From assembly GCA_018399285.1 (NCBI GenBank), contig JAGYOW010000021.1, positions 1 to 50,941 on the forward strand: a stretch of 50,941 bases of DNA, read 5' to 3'. Position 1 is the stretch's first letter; every line of letters starts with the position of its first letter. Position numbers and translations under genes: made by a program. Below are positions 17,096-25,529 of this stretch, piece by piece. The notes under the pieces are model-generated. The model saw only the letters and a program-made list of their open reading frames with translations. It did no database searches and was not told the origin of the DNA. This stretch comes from Desulfotignum sp. (GTDB taxonomy: Bacteria; Desulfobacterota; Desulfobacteria; Desulfobacterales; Desulfobacteraceae).

Positions 17096-19051
17096 ATGTT
17101 GTCCCATCTGTTCAGCCCGATCCGCATCGGGAATCTCACAGTGAAAAACCGGTTGATGATGTCTGCCATGAGCATTAATTTCGGGGTGGATGACAATTGT
17201 CATGTGACCGACCAGCTCATGGCCTATTTTGTGGAACGGGCCAGAGGCGGGGCCGGCATGATGCTGGTGGGGGGCGGCAGCGTGCATCCCGGGGGCCAGG
17301 AACTGCCGGATCTGCCCCAGATGTATGAGGACGGCTGCATTCCTGCACTTAAACGCATGGTGGATCAGGTCCGGCCCTTCGGGACCCGGTTCGGGGTCCA
17401 GCTCATGCACGGGGGTCGCCAATCTTATCTGCCGGAAAAAGTGGCCCCGTCCCCGATTCCGGCTCCGGCCGTGGTTAAAGGCGAGGTCCGGGCATTGACC
17501 GTGGCGGAGATCCAGCACCTGGTGACCTGCTTCGGGGATGCGGCAAGACGGTGCAGAGACGCGGGATTTGATTTTGTGGAGATCCACGGGGCCCATGGGT
17601 ATCTCATCAACCAGTTCATGTCCCCCAATGCCAATATCCGCACGGATGAATACGGCGGCAGTTTTGAAAACCGGACCCGGTTTCTGTTTGAGATTCTGGC
17701 TGATATCCGGGCCAGGGCCGGAGAGGATTTTCCCGTGGGTATCCGTATCAATGGCAATGATTACATGGAAAACGGATGGGAACTCACCGATGCCCTGACC
17801 CTGGCGCCGCTGCTGGAAGCCGCCGGTGTCGCCTATGTGCATGTGTCCGCCGGGGTGTACGGCTCCACGGAGCTGACCATTCCTTCCATGTACACCCCCC
17901 AGGGATGTTTCGTGCACCTGGCGGAAGCCGTGAAACAGGTGGTGGGCATTCCCGTGATCACGGTGGGGCGGATCAAGGACCCGGTCCATGCCGACCAGAT
18001 CATTGGCCGGGGCCAGGCCGACATGGTGGCCCTGGGACGCTCGTTTCTGGCTGATCCCCATTACCCGGAAAAAGCCCGGACTGGACGCATCCAAGAGATC
18101 CGGCCCTGTGTGGGGTGCTGCCTGGGATGCATTCATGCGGTTTTAGCCAAGGAGCCCGGGGGATGCGTGGTGAACCCGGATGTGGGCCGGGAGTATCTCA
18201 TGACATCCGGGGAAACCGTGGGCAAACCGGCCGGATCTCCGGACAAGCCCCGGGTGCGGGTCCTGGTGGCCGGGGCCGGTCCGGCCGGTCTGGCTGCGGC
18301 CCGGGAATGTGCCCTGGCCGGGCATGACGTGGTGATCTGTGAACAGGGGGAGGGCCCCGGCGGGCTGCTGGGTCTGGCAGCCAAGGCCCCGGGACGGGGA
18401 GAGCTGAAAGATATTCTTCAATTTTTTGACCGGGAGCTGGCCCGCCTGGACATTTCCGTCCGGTACCAGACCCCGCTGACACAGGATCTGCTTATGGAAA
18501 TCTCTCCGGATCACGTGGTCCTGGCGACAGGGTCAATGCCCCAGATGCCGGTGATCAAGGGATTGTTCACCACGTCCATGGACCTGGTCACGGGGGTGGA
18601 TGTGATGGCGGGCACGGACACAGCTGGAGAAAAAGTGATGGTCCTGGGCGGAGGCATGGCCGGCCTGATTGTGGCGGATTTTCTGGCAGACCAGGGAAAA
18701 AACGTGGTGGTGCTGAACCGGAAAAAAAGCTTTGCCGAAGAGATGTCTTCCAATGACCGGTACTATCTGCGGGAAAATCTCAAAAAAAAAGAAGTGGTTC
18801 TGTATAAGCAGGTGACCATCCAGGCCGTTACTTCAGATGGAGTGACGTTTACTTCCCGGGGGGAAAATCAGACCCTGTCCGGGTTCGACACCGTGGTGAT
18901 TTCAGAAAAATATGAAGCGGTGAGGGCGGCAAAGTCCCTGGAAAAAACCGCTCCGGCCCGGTTTCATCTCATCGGTGATGCCAAATCCCCCCGGCATCTG
19001 ATGTACTGCATTGCCGAAGCCCGGGAACTGGCCCAATCCCTTACGGAGTGA
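17096..19051 (+). CDS. Old-yellow-enzyme/2,4-dienoyl-CoA-reductase-type FMN-FeS-FAD oxidoreductase
   Basis: The 651-residue protein has an FMN-binding TIM barrel (1-330) with the catalytic HGAHGYL (164-170) and YGGSFENR. A 4Fe-4S ligand set follows, C338-x2-C341(C342)-x3-C345 with C357. An FAD domain (VLVAGAGPAGLAAARE from about 385) and an NAD(P)H-binding domain (VLGGGMAG near 515) complete it. This is the architecture of FadH-type dienoyl-CoA reductases, trimethylamine dehydrogenase and anaerobic enoate reductases. Substrate assignment is not possible by motif. The ribosome site AAAGGAGCG lies 17 bp after the GTPase stop, but function links more naturally to other catabolic genes. Its end overlaps the convergent GntR gene by 11 bp. 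Confidence 0.83.
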   Translation: MLSHLFSPIRIGNLTVKNRLMMSAMSINFGVDDNCHVTDQLMAYFVERARGGAGMMLVGGGSVHPGGQELPDLPQMYEDGCIPALKRMVDQVRPFGTRFGVQLMHGGRQSYLPEKVAPSPIPAPAVVKGEVRALTVAEIQHLVTCFGDAARRCRDAGFDFVEIHGAHGYLINQFMSPNANIRTDEYGGSFENRTRFLFEILADIRARAGEDFPVGIRINGNDYMENGWELTDALTLAPLLEAAGVAYVHVSAGVYGSTELTIPSMYTPQGCFVHLAEAVKQVVGIPVITVGRIKDPVHADQIIGRGQADMVALGRSFLADPHYPEKARTGRIQEIRPCVGCCLGCIHAVLAKEPGGCVVNPDVGREYLMTSGETVGKPAGSPDKPRVRVLVAGAGPAGLAAARECALAGHDVVICEQGEGPGGLLGLAAKAPGRGELKDILQFFDRELARLDISVRYQTPLTQDLLMEISPDHVVLATGSMPQMPVIKGLFTTSMDLVTGVDVMAGTDTAGEKVMVLGGGMAGLIVADFLADQGKNVVVLNRKKSFAEEMSSNDRYYLRENLKKKEVVLYKQVTIQAVTSDGVTFTSRGENQTLSGFDTVVISEKYEAVRAAKSLEKTAPARFHLIGDAKSPRHLMYCIAEARELAQSLTE

Positions 19052-19820
19052 TGGACGGCTGCATCGGCAGGCTGGATACCACATTGAATTTGTATTTGTC
19101 GCTGCGATAGGTGCAGTAACACACTTCGATGGGGCGGTTGATGTCATCATACAGCACCCACTCCAGGAAAATGCACGGCTGAGGAGAGTCAAACCCGAAA
19201 ATTTTGGTTTCAAACCGGTTGGAAAATACGGCGCTGAAGGTCTGATCGGCATGGTGCAGGGTCAGATTGAACCGGTCCCGGTAAACCGGATACATCCCTT
19301 TGCTCAGGTCCATGTGCAGCACCTCTTTGAAGGGTTCATAAGGCAGATAAGTGCCTTGAATCATGGCGGGCTCCTGGTCGGCATAAAAGGTCCGTAGAAC
19401 ATAGATCACCCGCAGGTCATGGGTCAGTTGCAGCGGTTCCGCAATTTTGGCGTCCGCTTGCAGAATTTCCACCTTGTTGACCTTGAAGGCCGGCCGGCTG
19501 CCGGTACGGCGGATATCACTGAAAAATCCGCTGATAGTATTCAAAGAAAAGATGAAATTCTTCCGATTTTCAGCCGCGACAAACGATCCTTTGCCCCGGG
19601 TTCGGGTGATGACACCTTCCACCACCAGGCGGTTCAGGGCTTTGCGGACCGTCATGCGGTTGACATTGAACTGTTCGGCCAAAGCCGTTTCCGTGGGGAT
19701 CTGGTCCCCTGTCTTGAGCTTTTCCGCCTGGAGCTGTTCCTGGAACCAGTGGTAGATCTGGATATATTTGGGTGGCATGGATTTCTGTGTGTTCATGTAA
19801 CACGCTTTCTTCGGGTTCAT
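19041..19820 (-). CDS. GntR-family regulator, HutC subfamily (UTRA domain)
   Basis: The 259-residue regulator has an N-terminal winged helix (about 15-85: IPTETALAEQFNVNRMTVRKALNRL, then VITRTRGKGSFV) and a UTRA ligand-binding domain from about 95 (LRVIYVLRTFYADQEPAMIQGTYLP, ending EVCYCTYRSDKYKF). HutC-type repressors bind GTxTAxAC half-sites; two such half-sites (GTATATAC) form a palindrome at 20072-20094, upstream of the divergent peptide-transport operon. A related GTATAC and TTGTATA sequence lies in its own upstream region (19834-19861), so autoregulation is likely. ATG at 19820 was used; ATG at 19796 is an alternative start. It is probably a repressor of the transport/hydrolase operon, released by a ligand from imported peptides (inference). 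Confidence 0.88.
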   Translation of the reverse strand: MNPKKACYMNTQKSMPPKYIQIYHWFQEQLQAEKLKTGDQIPTETALAEQFNVNRMTVRKALNRLVVEGVITRTRGKGSFVAAENRKNFIFSLNTISGFFSDIRRTGSRPAFKVNKVEILQADAKIAEPLQLTHDLRVIYVLRTFYADQEPAMIQGTYLPYEPFKEVLHMDLSKGMYPVYRDRFNLTLHHADQTFSAVFSNRFETKIFGFDSPQPCIFLEWVLYDDINRPIEVCYCTYRSDKYKFNVVSSLPMQPSITP

Positions 19821-20028
19821 GGAAGCCGGACAATTGTATACTTATGGCATGAATTTGTATAATAAGGCAACTCAAATTTCAGGATAGGCTGTGAAAGAAT
19901 GGGTGTCCCTTCTGGGAAACCTCCCTTACACCCCCGTCATCAATCAAAACAAGCCGGTGAGAATGCAGAGGCTTTCAGGATTTTACCAGTGTGTCCGGAC
20001 ACAAAAATGCGACCGAGCAAAAAAAAAC

Positions 20029-20058
20029 TTGACAAAAAAAGAATGATTGGTTTATGAA
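20029..20058 (+). promoter_or_regulatory. Sigma-70-type promoter of the peptide ABC transporter operon
   Basis: A perfect -35 TTGACA (20029-20034) is followed at 18 bp by a -10-like TATGAA (20053-20058). A perfect 12-bp palindrome GTGTCCGGACAC (19991-20002) lies upstream and may bind an activator. Transcription would start near 20065, just before the operator. Confidence 0.55.
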
Positions 20059-20071
20059 AAACATATCAAAT

Positions 20072-20094
20072 GTATATACAAATTTTGTATATAC
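20072..20094. promoter_or_regulatory. GntR/HutC operator: 23-bp perfect palindrome with two GTATATAC half-sites
   Basis: The arms GTATATACAAA and TTTGTATATAC flank one central base. Both GTATATAC units match the GTxTAxAC site of the HutC subfamily. The site lies just downstream of the predicted transcription start, so a bound repressor would block initiation or elongation. Confidence 0.72.
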
Positions 20095-20131
20095 AGCATT
20101 CACAGTTACTTCCAACGCACAAGGAGGGATT

Positions 20132-21724
20132 ATGTCCAGGCCCAACATGCAGTTTTCAAAAATTCGGCTTTCCCGCCGCTCTTTTTTAAAGGCATCTGCC
20201 GCTTCCGCCGGCTGGCTGATGCTTCCCGGACTGGGGATGTACCCGTCATGGGCAAAAGATGCCCGGGTGCTGCGGGTGCGGGATTACGGCGATCCCCAGT
20301 CTCTGGATCCCGGCATTGCATCCAATCTTTACGAAGAGCATGTCAATGCGGCGGTGCACAACAAACTGATCGCCTACAAGCCCGGCACCAAATGGGAGTG
20401 GCAGCTGGAGGCGGCCCAGTCCATCGAGCAGGTGGATCCCACCCACATCAAATTTGTGTTAAAGCCCGGCATCACTTTCACCAACGGATTCGGTGAAATG
20501 ACGGCGGAAGATGTGAAATTTTCCTATGAACGCATCATCGATCCGGAACTCAAATCCCCCATCAAAGGGGACTGGGCCACCCTGGCATCCGTGGATGTCA
20601 CAGACAAATACTCCGGGATCATCGTTCTCAGCAAGCCGTTCCAGCCGTTATGGATGACTACCCTCCCTTATATGGGGGGCAATATTATTTCCAAAAAAGC
20701 CACCCTGGCGGCCGGGGGTAAATTTTCCGCCATGCCCCCCTGTTTTTCCGGGCCCTATGTGATCAAGGAACGCGAACCCAAACAGCGCACTGTTCTGGCC
20801 CGCAACCCGGAATGGAAAGGAACGCCGGCCGGGTTTGACGAAATTCATATTTTTCCCATTGACGATGAAAAAACCGCAGAAATGGGGTTTGAGGCAGGAG
20901 ACCTGGATTATACCCGCGTCAGTATGAGTTCGTATAAAAATCTGAAGAAAACACCGCCGGAAAACAGTGTGGTGGAAAAATATCCCTCCCTGTATTATGT
21001 GTGGCTGGGCATGAACATGGAACACCCCAAGCTGTCTGATGAGCGGATCCGCAGGGCCGTGCAGTATGCCGTGGATATCCCCTCCATCCTGGAGGCTGCC
21101 TATGACGGGGTGGCGGATCCGGCCACCGGGTATGTGCCGCCGGGTCTGGTGGGCCACCGGCCGGATACGCTGGTGCCGCCGAATGCGGATTTTGCAAAAG
21201 CCAAGGCCCTGCTGGCGGAAGCCGGGTATCCTGACGGCATCGATCTGGATCTGGAAGTGCGCAATAAAGCGGTCTATATCGCTGCCGGCCAGGTGATCCA
21301 GGCGGTGGCGGCCCAGGCCGGCATCCGGATGACCCTGAATCTGCATGATTCCGGTTCTTTCTGGTCCCTGGGAGATGAAAGCAAAGGAGACCGCTGGAAA
21401 AAGCTGCAGCTGGTGTTGAACCGGTTTTCATCAGCCCCTGACCCTCATTATGCAGCCCAGTGGTTCACCAAGGAACAGGTGGGGGTGTGGAACTGGGAGC
21501 GGTTCAAAAATCCCGAATATAACCAATTGTATGAACAGGCCATGGCTGAAGCGGATAAAGACAAACGCGACCAAATGTACCGGCGGATGCAGGAACTGAT
21601 GGAAGCTTCCGGGGCCTACCGTTTCATCACCCATGAAGCGGTTCCTGTGATTTACACGAACAGGATCATTCCGGCATTGCGGCCGGACGGTATGCCGCTT
21701 TTACGTTATTTTACAACCGCCTGA
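20132..21724 (+). CDS. Peptide ABC transporter substrate-binding protein (family 5, Tat signal)
   Basis: This DppA/OppA-type binding protein of 530 residues starts at ATG 20132 behind ACAAGGAGGGATT; an upstream in-frame ATG at 20054 would place the promoter and operator inside the gene and is rejected. The N-terminus RRSFLKASAASAGW is a twin-arginine signal, so the protein is exported folded. The family 5 signature text is present (DPGIASNLYEEHVNAAVHNKL, FVLKPGITFTNG, LSDERIRRAVQYAVD). It captures peptides or similar solutes in the periplasm and hands them to the permeases encoded next. Tat export of a peptide-binding protein is less common than Sec export. Ligand identity is open; nickel, dipeptide or opine-like ligands are all within the family. 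Confidence 0.88.
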   Translation: MSRPNMQFSKIRLSRRSFLKASAASAGWLMLPGLGMYPSWAKDARVLRVRDYGDPQSLDPGIASNLYEEHVNAAVHNKLIAYKPGTKWEWQLEAAQSIEQVDPTHIKFVLKPGITFTNGFGEMTAEDVKFSYERIIDPELKSPIKGDWATLASVDVTDKYSGIIVLSKPFQPLWMTTLPYMGGNIISKKATLAAGGKFSAMPPCFSGPYVIKEREPKQRTVLARNPEWKGTPAGFDEIHIFPIDDEKTAEMGFEAGDLDYTRVSMSSYKNLKKTPPENSVVEKYPSLYYVWLGMNMEHPKLSDERIRRAVQYAVDIPSILEAAYDGVADPATGYVPPGLVGHRPDTLVPPNADFAKAKALLAEAGYPDGIDLDLEVRNKAVYIAAGQVIQAVAAQAGIRMTLNLHDSGSFWSLGDESKGDRWKKLQLVLNRFSSAPDPHYAAQWFTKEQVGVWNWERFKNPEYNQLYEQAMAEADKDKRDQMYRRMQELMEASGAYRFITHEAVPVIYTNRIIPALRPDGMPLLRYFTTA

Positions 21725-21743
21725 TCCAGGCCGGGAAAAACCC

Positions 21744-22688
21744 ATGCTGTTTTATCTGTTGAAACGTATCGGTCTGGCAGTGGTGATTGTGGTGGTGGCT
21801 GTGGTACTGTTGTACTCCATGATCCATGTCGTTCCCGGGGACCCGGCCAGTGTGATACTGGGACCCCGGGCCACGCCGGAAATGAAGCAGGAACTGCATA
21901 AACTCATGGGCCTGGACCGGCCGTTTGTGGTGCAGGTGGTCAGTTTTCTGGGCAAGGTGGCCAGAGGCGATCTGGGAATGGATTATTTTTCCCAGAGACC
22001 CGTGGCCGAGATCGTGTTCAAGCAACTGGATGAAACCCTGGTGCTTGTTCTGGCAAGTATCACCTGGGCCATGCTGCTGGGCATTCCTTTGGGATGCTAC
22101 TCCGCGGTTTTCAGAAATACGTTTTCAGATAAACTGGTGGGGGTGTTTTCCATCGGGGTGATCGCTGTGCCGTCTTTTGTGGTGGCCCTGTATTCCCTGC
22201 TGTTTTTTGCCGTGACCCTGAAATGGCTGCCGGCCATCGGTGCCGGAGAATCGGGCCAGTTCCTGGACCAGGCACGGCACTTGATCCTGCCGGCATTTGC
22301 CATCGGACTGGGATGGGTGGGATATATCGCCCGTCTGGTGCGGGCTTCCATGCTGGAAGTGCTCAACGAAAACCATATCCGGCGGGCCCGGGCCTTTGGC
22401 CTGCCGGAAACCACCATTGTGTTTCATTATGCCCTGAAACTGGCCATTCTGCCTACGGTGACCCTGCTGGGAACCGGTATCGGCCGCCTGATTTCATCGG
22501 CCGTGTTTGCAGAGATCGTATTTGCCAGACCCGGCATCGGCAAACTGATTTTTGATTCCGTGGTATCCCGCAACTATCCCCTGGTAATGGGGGCCGTGGT
22601 GGTTTCGACAGTATTGTTTGTACTGAGCACCACCATATCCGATTCCATCAACGCCATGCTGGACCCCCGGGTCAGGGAGCGGTTATAA
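21744..22688 (+). CDS. Peptide ABC transporter permease (DppB-type)
   Basis: The 314-residue membrane protein starts MLFYLLKRIGLAVVIVVVAVVLLYS and has about six transmembrane helices. The family loop EVLNENHIRRARAFGLPE (about 205-222), the EAA motif that contacts the ATPase, is present. The C-terminus DSINAMLDPRVRERL is typical of the DppB/OppB group. Its stop shares one base with the next start (TAATG), so it is coupled to the DppC-type gene. Confidence 0.9.
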   Translation: MLFYLLKRIGLAVVIVVVAVVLLYSMIHVVPGDPASVILGPRATPEMKQELHKLMGLDRPFVVQVVSFLGKVARGDLGMDYFSQRPVAEIVFKQLDETLVLVLASITWAMLLGIPLGCYSAVFRNTFSDKLVGVFSIGVIAVPSFVVALYSLLFFAVTLKWLPAIGAGESGQFLDQARHLILPAFAIGLGWVGYIARLVRASMLEVLNENHIRRARAFGLPETTIVFHYALKLAILPTVTLLGTGIGRLISSAVFAEIVFARPGIGKLIFDSVVSRNYPLVMGAVVVSTVLFVLSTTISDSINAMLDPRVRERL

Positions 22689-23533
22689 TGAACCGGATCA
22701 AGGAAATTTTCTTTCGTCTCCGCAATGAACCCATGGGCATTTTCGGGCTTGTTCTGGTGCTGCTGGTGGTGGTGTGCGCCGTGTTCGCACCGTTTCTGGT
22801 CACCCATGACCCCAATGCCCTGGATATCGCCCACCGTCTGGGCGGTCCGTCTGCCGACCACTGGATGGGCACGGACCAGCTGGGCCGGGATGTGTTCTCC
22901 CGGGTGGTGATGGGATCCCGCATTGCCGTTTGGGTGGCCCTGGTGACGGTATCTTTGTCTCTGGGCATCGGCCTGGTGCTGGGAATGATGGCCGGATATG
23001 GTCCGAAATGGCTGGACAGCGGTCTGCTGCTGCTGTTCGATACCCTGCGCTCCTTTCCCACCATCATGTTCGCCCTGGCTTTGGTGACGGTGTTCGGGCC
23101 CAGTCTTCAAACGGTGATCATCGTGATTGTGGCCACCACTTTTCCGGTATACGGCCGCATGGTGCGGACCCAGACCCAGGCTTTGGCCGGCAACGAATTC
23201 ATCGTAGCGGAAGAAGCCATGGGGGCCGGTATGATGCGGGTGCTGGGGGTGCATATTCTACCCAATATCGTGGGGCCGCTGTTTATTGTGGCCAGTATGG
23301 ACATCCCCGTGGTGATCACCATCGAAGCCGGGCTGAGCTTTCTGGGGGTGGGGGTCCGGCCCCCGACGCCCAGCTGGGGAGCGATTCTCAATGACGGATA
23401 TGCCTATATCCGAAATACCCCGTGGATTATCATTTTCGGCGGGATCCCCCTGATTGTCACCACCCTGGGATTCACCTTTCTGGGGGAATCCATGCGGGAT
23501 ATGTTTGACCCCAAACTGCGCAAGGACTTATGA
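22688..23533 (+). CDS. Peptide ABC transporter permease (DppC-type)
   Basis: The 281-residue inner-membrane permease starts MNRIKEIFFRLRNEPMGIFGLVLVLL and has the usual N-terminal soluble stretch HPTGTDQLGRDVFSRVV (here WMGTDQLGRDVFSR, about 61-74). The EAA loop is near 175-195 (NEFIVAEEAMGAG). It forms the heteromeric channel with the DppB-type subunit. It overlaps both neighbours by a few bases. Confidence 0.9.
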   Translation: MNRIKEIFFRLRNEPMGIFGLVLVLLVVVCAVFAPFLVTHDPNALDIAHRLGGPSADHWMGTDQLGRDVFSRVVMGSRIAVWVALVTVSLSLGIGLVLGMMAGYGPKWLDSGLLLLFDTLRSFPTIMFALALVTVFGPSLQTVIIVIVATTFPVYGRMVRTQTQALAGNEFIVAEEAMGAGMMRVLGVHILPNIVGPLFIVASMDIPVVITIEAGLSFLGVGVRPPTPSWGAILNDGYAYIRNTPWIIIFGGIPLIVTTLGFTFLGESMRDMFDPKLRKDL

Positions 23534-24501
23534 TGACCCAACCGGTGCTGGACATCCGCAACCTGTGTGTCGATTATCATACCCCTAAAGGGACGGTGCA
23601 GGCCCTGCGCCATATCCACCTGCAGGTGCCGCCGGCAAAGGTGGTGGGGCTGGTGGGAGAAAGCGGGTGCGGCAAATCCACTTTGATTTCGGCCGTGATT
23701 CGTCTGATGGCGGAAAATGCCCATGTGGCTGCCGGAAAAATAAGGTTTATGGGCCTGGATCTGCAGGGATTTTCTGCTTCCGAGCTGCGGGGTATAAGGG
23801 GCCGGGACATCTCCATGGTATTCCAGGATCCCATGACCGCACTGAATCCCGTGCTCACCATCGGCCGCCAGATGGTGGATATTCAATACCGGGACGGCCT
23901 TTCCAGAAAGAAAAAACGCGAACGGGCCGCCCGGATGCTGGAACGGGTGGGGATCAGCGACGCCATGTCCCGTCTGGACAATTATCCCCACCAGTTTTCA
24001 GGCGGGATGCGCCAGCGGATCACTATTGCCATGGCCCTGCTGGTACAACCCAAACTGCTGATTGCCGATGAACCCACCACGGCCCTGGATGCCACCCTGG
24101 AGGTGCAGATCATCCGTCTGCTCAAAGACCTGCAGACCGATTTTCAGTGTGCTATTTTGTTTATTTCTCACCATTTGAACGTGATTGCGGAACTGTGCGA
24201 TTATGTGGGGGTGATGTATGCCGGTGAACTGGTGGAGAAAGGAACGGTGCGGGATATCTTCCACCGGCCGGGCCATCCATACACCCGGTCTCTGCTGGAA
24301 TGCGATCCGTCGGTGATTGAAGCACCCACCCGGTTTCTGCCCACCATCCCCGGAGACATTCCCAGTCTGATTGATCTGCCGTCAGGCTGTATTTTCCAGG
24401 ACCGCTGTGCAAAGGTCATGCCCGTGTGCCGGAAAACCCCGCCCCCGGCTGTTCATCTGGGGGAACACCACACAGCTGCCTGCCATTTTCTGGAGGAATG
24501 A
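23530..24501 (+). CDS. Peptide ABC transporter ATPase (DppD-type)
   Basis: The 323-residue ATP-binding subunit has Walker A GESGCGKST at about 43-51, the ABC signature FSGGMRQR near 156, and Walker B LLIADEPTTALD near 176. The C-terminal oligopeptide-transporter extension is present with cysteines (CIFQDRCAKVMPVC). That extension binds a 4Fe-4S cluster in some relatives, which is only family knowledge here. Start ATG 23530 (MMTQPVL) overlaps the permease stop; ATG 23533 is equally possible. Confidence 0.9.
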   Translation: MMTQPVLDIRNLCVDYHTPKGTVQALRHIHLQVPPAKVVGLVGESGCGKSTLISAVIRLMAENAHVAAGKIRFMGLDLQGFSASELRGIRGRDISMVFQDPMTALNPVLTIGRQMVDIQYRDGLSRKKKRERAARMLERVGISDAMSRLDNYPHQFSGGMRQRITIAMALLVQPKLLIADEPTTALDATLEVQIIRLLKDLQTDFQCAILFISHHLNVIAELCDYVGVMYAGELVEKGTVRDIFHRPGHPYTRSLLECDPSVIEAPTRFLPTIPGDIPSLIDLPSGCIFQDRCAKVMPVCRKTPPPAVHLGEHHTAACHFLEE

Positions 24502-25490
24502 TGGAACCCTTATTGGAAGTTGATCAGCTGCGGGTACGGTTCAGGACCAAAGGACCGGTCAAGGCATTGCTGGAGAAAGATGAGGACCCTTTTATCGACG
24601 GGGTGATGGGGGTCAGTTTCACCATCCACCCGGGACAGACCTTCGGCCTGGTGGGTGAGAGCGGGTCCGGCAAAACCACTCTGGCACGGGCCGTCATGGG
24701 GCTGGTGCCGGTGCAGTCCGGTGCCATCCGGTTCAACGGAAAAAATCTGATCGGCTTGAAACGGGGACAGCTAAAGCCGTTTCGCAGAAATATTGCGCTG
24801 ATGTTCCAGGACCCTGCCGGATCACTGAGTCCCCGTCTCAAGATCCGTTCCATTCTGGCAGAACCGTTCCGTATCCACAACATGATGCCGGACAACCTGC
24901 CCGACGAGATTGCCCGTCTGCTTAAAATGGTCAATCTTTCTCCGGCCATGGGGGATCTGTATCCCCATCAACTCAGCGGAGGACAGGCCCGCCGGGTGGG
25001 CGTGGCCAGGGCCCTGGCATTGTCACCCAAACTGATCATCGCTGATGAACCCACGGCCGGACTGGATGTGTCGGTCCAGGGGGAAATTCTCAACCTCATG
25101 GCCAGGCTGCAGGACGAACTGGGAGTCAGCTTTCTGATCATTACCCACAACCTGGCGGTGGTACGCCATGTGAGCGATGTTGCCGCCATCATGTACCTGG
25201 GCCGGTTTCTGGAGCAGGGCCCGACACAGGCCGTGTTTCATCACATGCAGCATCCCTATACCCAGGCACTGCTGTCTGCCCATGCCAGTCCGGACCCGGA
25301 TGCCGTGCACCACCGTATCGCCATTACCGGAGAGATTCCGAGTCTGTTCTCCAGGCCTAAAGGGTGTGAATTCCATACCCGGTGTCCCCGGGTCAAAGAT
25401 ATCTGCCGTGAACAGTTTCCCAAAGTGGCGGATCGGGGAAAGGCCCACCAGTATTACTGTCATTTTCCGCTGTCTGAATCCGTACAATGA
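24498..25490 (+). CDS. Peptide ABC transporter ATPase (DppF-type)
   Basis: The 330-residue second ATPase starts MMEPLLEVDQLRVRF at ATG 24498, overlapping the previous stop (ATGA). A start at 24426 is open but would lie within the preceding gene. Walker A is GESGSGKTT, the signature LSGGQARRVGVARAL and Walker B LIIADEPTAGLD. The C-terminal CEFHTRCPRVKDIC region matches the oligopeptide-ATPase extension. With the DppD-type subunit it makes the heterodimeric motor of the importer. Confidence 0.9.
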   Translation: MMEPLLEVDQLRVRFRTKGPVKALLEKDEDPFIDGVMGVSFTIHPGQTFGLVGESGSGKTTLARAVMGLVPVQSGAIRFNGKNLIGLKRGQLKPFRRNIALMFQDPAGSLSPRLKIRSILAEPFRIHNMMPDNLPDEIARLLKMVNLSPAMGDLYPHQLSGGQARRVGVARALALSPKLIIADEPTAGLDVSVQGEILNLMARLQDELGVSFLIITHNLAVVRHVSDVAAIMYLGRFLEQGPTQAVFHHMQHPYTQALLSAHASPDPDAVHHRIAITGEIPSLFSRPKGCEFHTRCPRVKDICREQFPKVADRGKAHQYYCHFPLSESVQ

Positions 25491-25529
25491 AACCACCTGA
25501 AACCCTGTATTTGGAGGGATAATTAACCC

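Noticed and set aside
20054..20131. Upstream in-frame ATG extension of the binding-protein gene (26 residues)
   Set aside because: It would put the operator and part of the promoter inside the gene, lacks a ribosome site, and hides the Tat signal; ATG 20132 has AAGGAGG.
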